A DNA stretch of 6,870 bases from the NCBI GenBank assembly GCA_964436935.1, contig CAYTES010000069.1, positions 1-6,870 on the forward strand, given 5' to 3'. The notes under the pieces are model-generated. The model was not told the origin of the DNA and searched no databases. It was given only the letters and a program-made list of their open reading frames with translations. Each line of letters begins with the position of its first letter. Positions within the stretch are counted from its first letter, which is position 1. Shown here in pieces: positions 3,937 to 6,870 of the stretch. Position numbers and translations under genes: made by a program. Origin of the DNA: CAYTES01 sp964436935. GTDB lineage: Bacteria; Patescibacteriota; Gracilibacteria; UBA1369; UBA12473.

Positions 3937-5529
3937 ATGAAAATTAATCCTATTCCTGGAGAAAACGCTTCTCCCGTTGAGAATCAGGCGCGATTCGAGA
4001 TTCCAGCTACTCCAGCTCCAGATACGGGCTTAGCGGAAGAACTTCTCCTGCAAAAAGAACGATTACTAAGTATGCATTCCCCGATTGAACCACTGGAGTC
4101 CGATGAAGACTCTCATGGCTTGAAAGAATTCATAGAATACAACCTCCGTTATTGCTTAAACACTAAAGGATATCACGCTTCGCCCGACTGTCAAAAAAAC
4201 CTTTTAGAAGCATGCCAAACCCTCGAAAACAGCTTAGCGGATTCTTCCTTAACGGAAGCACAAAAACTTAAAATTTATGAAAAAATTAAAGATTTTTTTA
4301 ACATTTGGTGTGTGTATCAAGGCGACTGGTATGAGCAAGATGGAGAGCCCATTGATAGTCCCATGAATTTAGTCTTTAGCATTATTCAACAAGCCATTCT
4401 GGAAGTGCGTTATATTCAAGCATACGATATTAAACCGATCGGAAATTTTGAAGGAGCCGTTCCTCCTCCGGAAGTTTTTGAACGCCTTAAAAAAGAGGGA
4501 TTGAGTCCTGAAGAAATCTTATCCTGGGGATGGACTCCTTGGCCGGCACTTAAGCCGACTCATAAACACATCAGTCGTGAAAAACTTTTGAGCAACGGCG
4601 TAGATGCTCAATCCACGATGGAACCCTTTTTGGAAAATCCCGTTTTTGATCAGACGCTTCGCGTGATGGATGTCGCCAATGGATGCGGACTGAATTGTGA
4701 TACTTGCTTGGCGGACGCGGTTGCTCCTTCAAATCTTTTCACTTATAACTCTTTAGAAAAACTGTTCTCAGATCCCCGATTTCTTCAAATGCTGCAACCG
4801 GATTCTTTCCGAGTGGGTAGTACGGGGGATATTAGCGACCATCCTCAAGCCATTGAACTCGTGGAAATGATGCTAAAAAAAACAACCGGACTCGATCGTA
4901 AAAGGATAGATAAGGAAGGGGAACACCATCTTATTAAAATTTTTACGAACTACCGCAAAGGACGTGAAGCTTTTGTTGAAAAACTGCTCAAACTTGCCGA
5001 AAAACATCCCGATCGTTTAAGGATTACTATTTCTCTCCCATTGAATCGAAAAAGCGTGATTGTGGATCAATTCAAAGCATTTATGGCAAAAAATCCTCAG
5101 TGGTTTACGGGCGACAATGTTCAATCCTCACTTGATAATGTCGGGACGAATGATGTGTATGCCGAGCATTTTTTGGCCTACAAACAAGGCCGCTCACTCC
5201 CTTCAACCCAACGACGAGAAATCTTAGACGATAACGACTTCATGAACCGAGGGTTAGCCAAAACATTTCTAAATCCGGATGGCTTATGGCTCATGGGGTA
5301 TACAACGGTATATGAGTCGCATACCGGGCGAATTTTCACTCCCATACGAGCTAAAATCATACCGTTTCTTTCAAAATTCCCCTATCATCCGGATTTCCCG
5401 ACACCAACACATTGGGCAAGCGGGAAAGAAAACGACGATATGGAGGTAAGGGTTATAAAAACAATTCGTGAAGTAATTTGCGGGATGCCGAAAGCCAAAG
5501 AAATCGCCCCTACGGAATTTGAGGTTTAG
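3937..5529 (+). CDS. Radical SAM-like protein of unknown function (530 aa)
   Basis: Radical SAM enzymes use a [4Fe-4S] cluster to cleave S-adenosylmethionine and start radical chemistry. The evidence is Cys250-x3-Cys254-x2-Cys257 (CGLNCDTC) directly after a beta-strand-like LRVMDVAN, and FRVGSTGDISDHP (291-303), which sits where the family has its SAM-contacting glycine-rich strand and resembles the GS.GD form of spore photoproduct lyase-like members. Further strand/helix alternation (HLIKIFTNY, LRITISLPLN) fits the rest of a partial TIM barrel. The first 230 residues have no domain I recognise: a Pro/Glu-rich start, then a helical part with scattered cysteines (73, 85, 93, 125). No signal peptide, membrane segment or second Cys cluster like SPASM is seen. 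Substrate and pathway are unknown. The ATG at 3937 follows a near-consensus promoter by 26 bp. The stop lies 10 bp from the convergent SpoIID gene. It could also be a degenerate, non-enzymatic relative. Confidence 0.75.
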   Translation: MKINPIPGENASPVENQARFEIPATPAPDTGLAEELLLQKERLLSMHSPIEPLESDEDSHGLKEFIEYNLRYCLNTKGYHASPDCQKNLLEACQTLENSLADSSLTEAQKLKIYEKIKDFFNIWCVYQGDWYEQDGEPIDSPMNLVFSIIQQAILEVRYIQAYDIKPIGNFEGAVPPPEVFERLKKEGLSPEEILSWGWTPWPALKPTHKHISREKLLSNGVDAQSTMEPFLENPVFDQTLRVMDVANGCGLNCDTCLADAVAPSNLFTYNSLEKLFSDPRFLQMLQPDSFRVGSTGDISDHPQAIELVEMMLKKTTGLDRKRIDKEGEHHLIKIFTNYRKGREAFVEKLLKLAEKHPDRLRITISLPLNRKSVIVDQFKAFMAKNPQWFTGDNVQSSLDNVGTNDVYAEHFLAYKQGRSLPSTQRREILDDNDFMNRGLAKTFLNPDGLWLMGYTTVYESHTGRIFTPIRAKIIPFLSKFPYHPDFPTPTHWASGKENDDMEVRVIKTIREVICGMPKAKEIAPTEFEV

Positions 5530-5539
5530 CCCAAAAATC

Positions 5540-6870
5540 TTAACGTGTTTCAATGGCTACCCCTGCGTAATAGTACAGAATGATTTCCTCATATTTCTTG
5601 CCGGATTCGGCAAGAAAAGTCGCTCCACAGCCGCTCAACCCCACCTGATGTCCTTTGGCCTCCCCTTCACAAAAATCTTCCACTCCGATCAAATAGGGCG
5701 TGTCTGTCCATCCCCACACGTCCTCGGCACTCAAGGTATAGCCGGGACTCGAATTGAAATACGGGGTTTTGACCAGTTCGCCCTTATAGGTCACCACTTT
5801 ATTTTTCGTGGCTGCAACCGCCTTCACCACGTTGGGAGCACGCAGCTCCAGTCCGTATCCCAAATATTTTTGGAACTCATCCGGATTGTCACTTCCGTCA
5901 TAGGGTTTTCCGGGGAATTTTTCCTGTTTGCCGCTGATGTAATACGCGGCATACGTTCGCGCCAAAACCACCATGGTCCTTATTTTTTCCACGTGATCCG
6001 TATTGGAAATTTCGGCCAATCCGCCCAAGTAATGCTTCAAAGATAATTCATTGATCGCAATCAACGCACTTTCGTCCTGGCGAATTTCGAGTACCCCGCG
6101 AAACCGATTGTCATTTAGATTCTGATTCCATCCGGGTCGATTCTCATAATTCTTGATCTCCAGGATGACTTCTTCATTCTTGGGAACAAACCGAGGAAAA
6201 TTCTCGACCACCCAGGCCGAACTGTCATGAGTGATTCGATAGCGGTCGTCCTCTCGATGGACCGTGACTTCTTCGCCCGATTTCAGCTCCAAAAAGGATT
6301 TTCCTGCGATTTCGAGGGCAAAGGCTCCATTCGCGGTGATGACGGGATCTCCGAATTCTCCTTCGTCATAACCCAATTTGATTCGAATGTTTTGTTGATC
6401 CATCTCCTCCTGCGAGTCGACATCCGCGGCAACGGTGAAGACAAATTTAATCGGGTTTTTGACAATGTTTTGCCCCGCGAGACGGGGTTTCAATAGGATG
6501 GTATAGGTGCCGGGCTTGGTGGGAGCCTTAATCTTAAAATCGAAATGCCCCGTTTTGCCGGGTTTTAGAGTTTTCTGATCCACAATCAATTTAGTGACGC
6601 CGATGGTCGCATCTTTCACTATCCCCACCGTGAGCTTATTTTGACCTGTTTTATTCCAAGTTTTATCCCCAATATTCTTCAATTCAATCCAGGCATTTTG
6701 AATTTTCCCGGCTTCCAAAACAGTGCCCTGGCTACTCGCACCCAACTCGGCTTGGGTGCTGTTGTCATAGACACTCATTCCAAATTGAATACTCGGACCA
6801 TCGAGCCATCCCACTCCTTCAAACACCGGCTGAAGGTATTCGGTGTAGTGACCCGTTTTTTTAGGGGCGG
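5540..6870 (-). CDS. SpoIID/LytB-domain cell-wall protein with Ig-like domain, N-terminus outside window
   Basis: The frame stays open to the right edge, so the GTG at 6826 is internal and the start, with any signal peptide, lies outside. Visible residues 1-30 (KKTGHYTEYLQPVFEGVGW) look like the end of a preceding domain. Residues about 49-146 resemble an NBR1-type Ig-like domain (ELKNIGDKTW, then LKPGKTGHFDFKIKAPTKPG). About 159-245 is the beta-rich part often found before SpoIID, and 255-442 is the SpoIID domain: FRGVLEIR, LKHYLGGLAEIS with the likely catalytic Glu286, VVLARTYA, then PYFNSSPGYTLSAEDVWGW and GHQVGLSGCGA (usual form GHGVGMSQYGA). Characterised SpoIID is a lytic transglycosylase acting on denuded peptidoglycan in sporulation; LytB-type relatives enhance amidases. 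A CPR-like cell is not expected to sporulate, so general wall remodelling or division is more likely (inference). It ends in TAA, 10 bp from the convergent radical SAM-type gene. Confidence 0.9.
   Translation of the reverse strand, partial: APKKTGHYTEYLQPVFEGVGWLDGPSIQFGMSVYDNSTQAELGASSQGTVLEAGKIQNAWIELKNIGDKTWNKTGQNKLTVGIVKDATIGVTKLIVDQKTLKPGKTGHFDFKIKAPTKPGTYTILLKPRLAGQNIVKNPIKFVFTVAADVDSQEEMDQQNIRIKLGYDEGEFGDPVITANGAFALEIAGKSFLELKSGEEVTVHREDDRYRITHDSSAWVVENFPRFVPKNEEVILEIKNYENRPGWNQNLNDNRFRGVLEIRQDESALIAINELSLKHYLGGLAEISNTDHVEKIRTMVVLARTYAAYYISGKQEKFPGKPYDGSDNPDEFQKYLGYGLELRAPNVVKAVAATKNKVVTYKGELVKTPYFNSSPGYTLSAEDVWGWTDTPYLIGVEDFCEGEAKGHQVGLSGCGATFLAESGKKYEEIILYYYAGVAIETR

Noticed and set aside
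5519..6046. 175-codon plus-strand frame opposite the SpoIID gene
   Set aside because: The opposite frame encodes a clear SpoIID domain; this one has no recognisable features.

Overview
The window looks like a chromosomal piece from an uncultured bacterium, probably of the Patescibacteria/CPR radiation, with Peregrinibacteria-like lineages a reasonable guess. Three things point there: a coiled-coil protein built of RFDxxxx heptads, a short palindrome that encodes 'LPAGRQ' in one frame (a type I recall as common in CPR contigs), and a SpoIID-domain protein with an Ig-like domain. All five genes are open under the standard code and end in TAA or TAG, so recoded-UGA lineages (Gracilibacteria, Absconditabacteria) are unlikely. 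The placement is inference; no rRNA is present.

Layout. At 2-1171 (+) lies most of an enolase gene, cut by the left edge. Convergent to it, at 1221-1877 (-), is a highly repetitive coiled-coil protein. From 1878 to 3155 there is a 1.28-kb stretch without a credible protein gene. It holds a promoter for the coiled-coil gene, tandem TTCATGAA palindromes, a GC-rich hairpin-dense element flanked by a 15-bp direct repeat, a further run of hairpins with a tmRNA-like motif, and a separate small RNA unit with its own promoter and terminator. tsaB (3156-3758, -) and a radical SAM-type gene (3937-5529, +) then diverge from a shared promoter region. The radical SAM gene converges on a SpoIID/LytB-domain gene (5540-6870, -), which runs off the right edge.

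The genes do not form one pathway. Enolase (glycolysis) and TsaB (t6A tRNA modification) are housekeeping, the SpoIID protein acts on the cell wall, and the other two have no assigned function.

The most unusual object is the RNA unit at 2862-3012. Its core (2875-2967) has a 7-bp acceptor helix with a G3-U70 wobble, discriminator A, encoded CCA and a 5-bp T stem. The acceptor stem matches E. coli tmRNA as I remember it. It has no D stem, its anticodon-position hairpin is overlong, its T loop is replaced by a 29-nt insert containing a GC hairpin, and its 5' leader can pair with either the CCA-trailer or the T-loop insert. An extended -10 promoter just upstream and a terminator just downstream suggest it is expressed.
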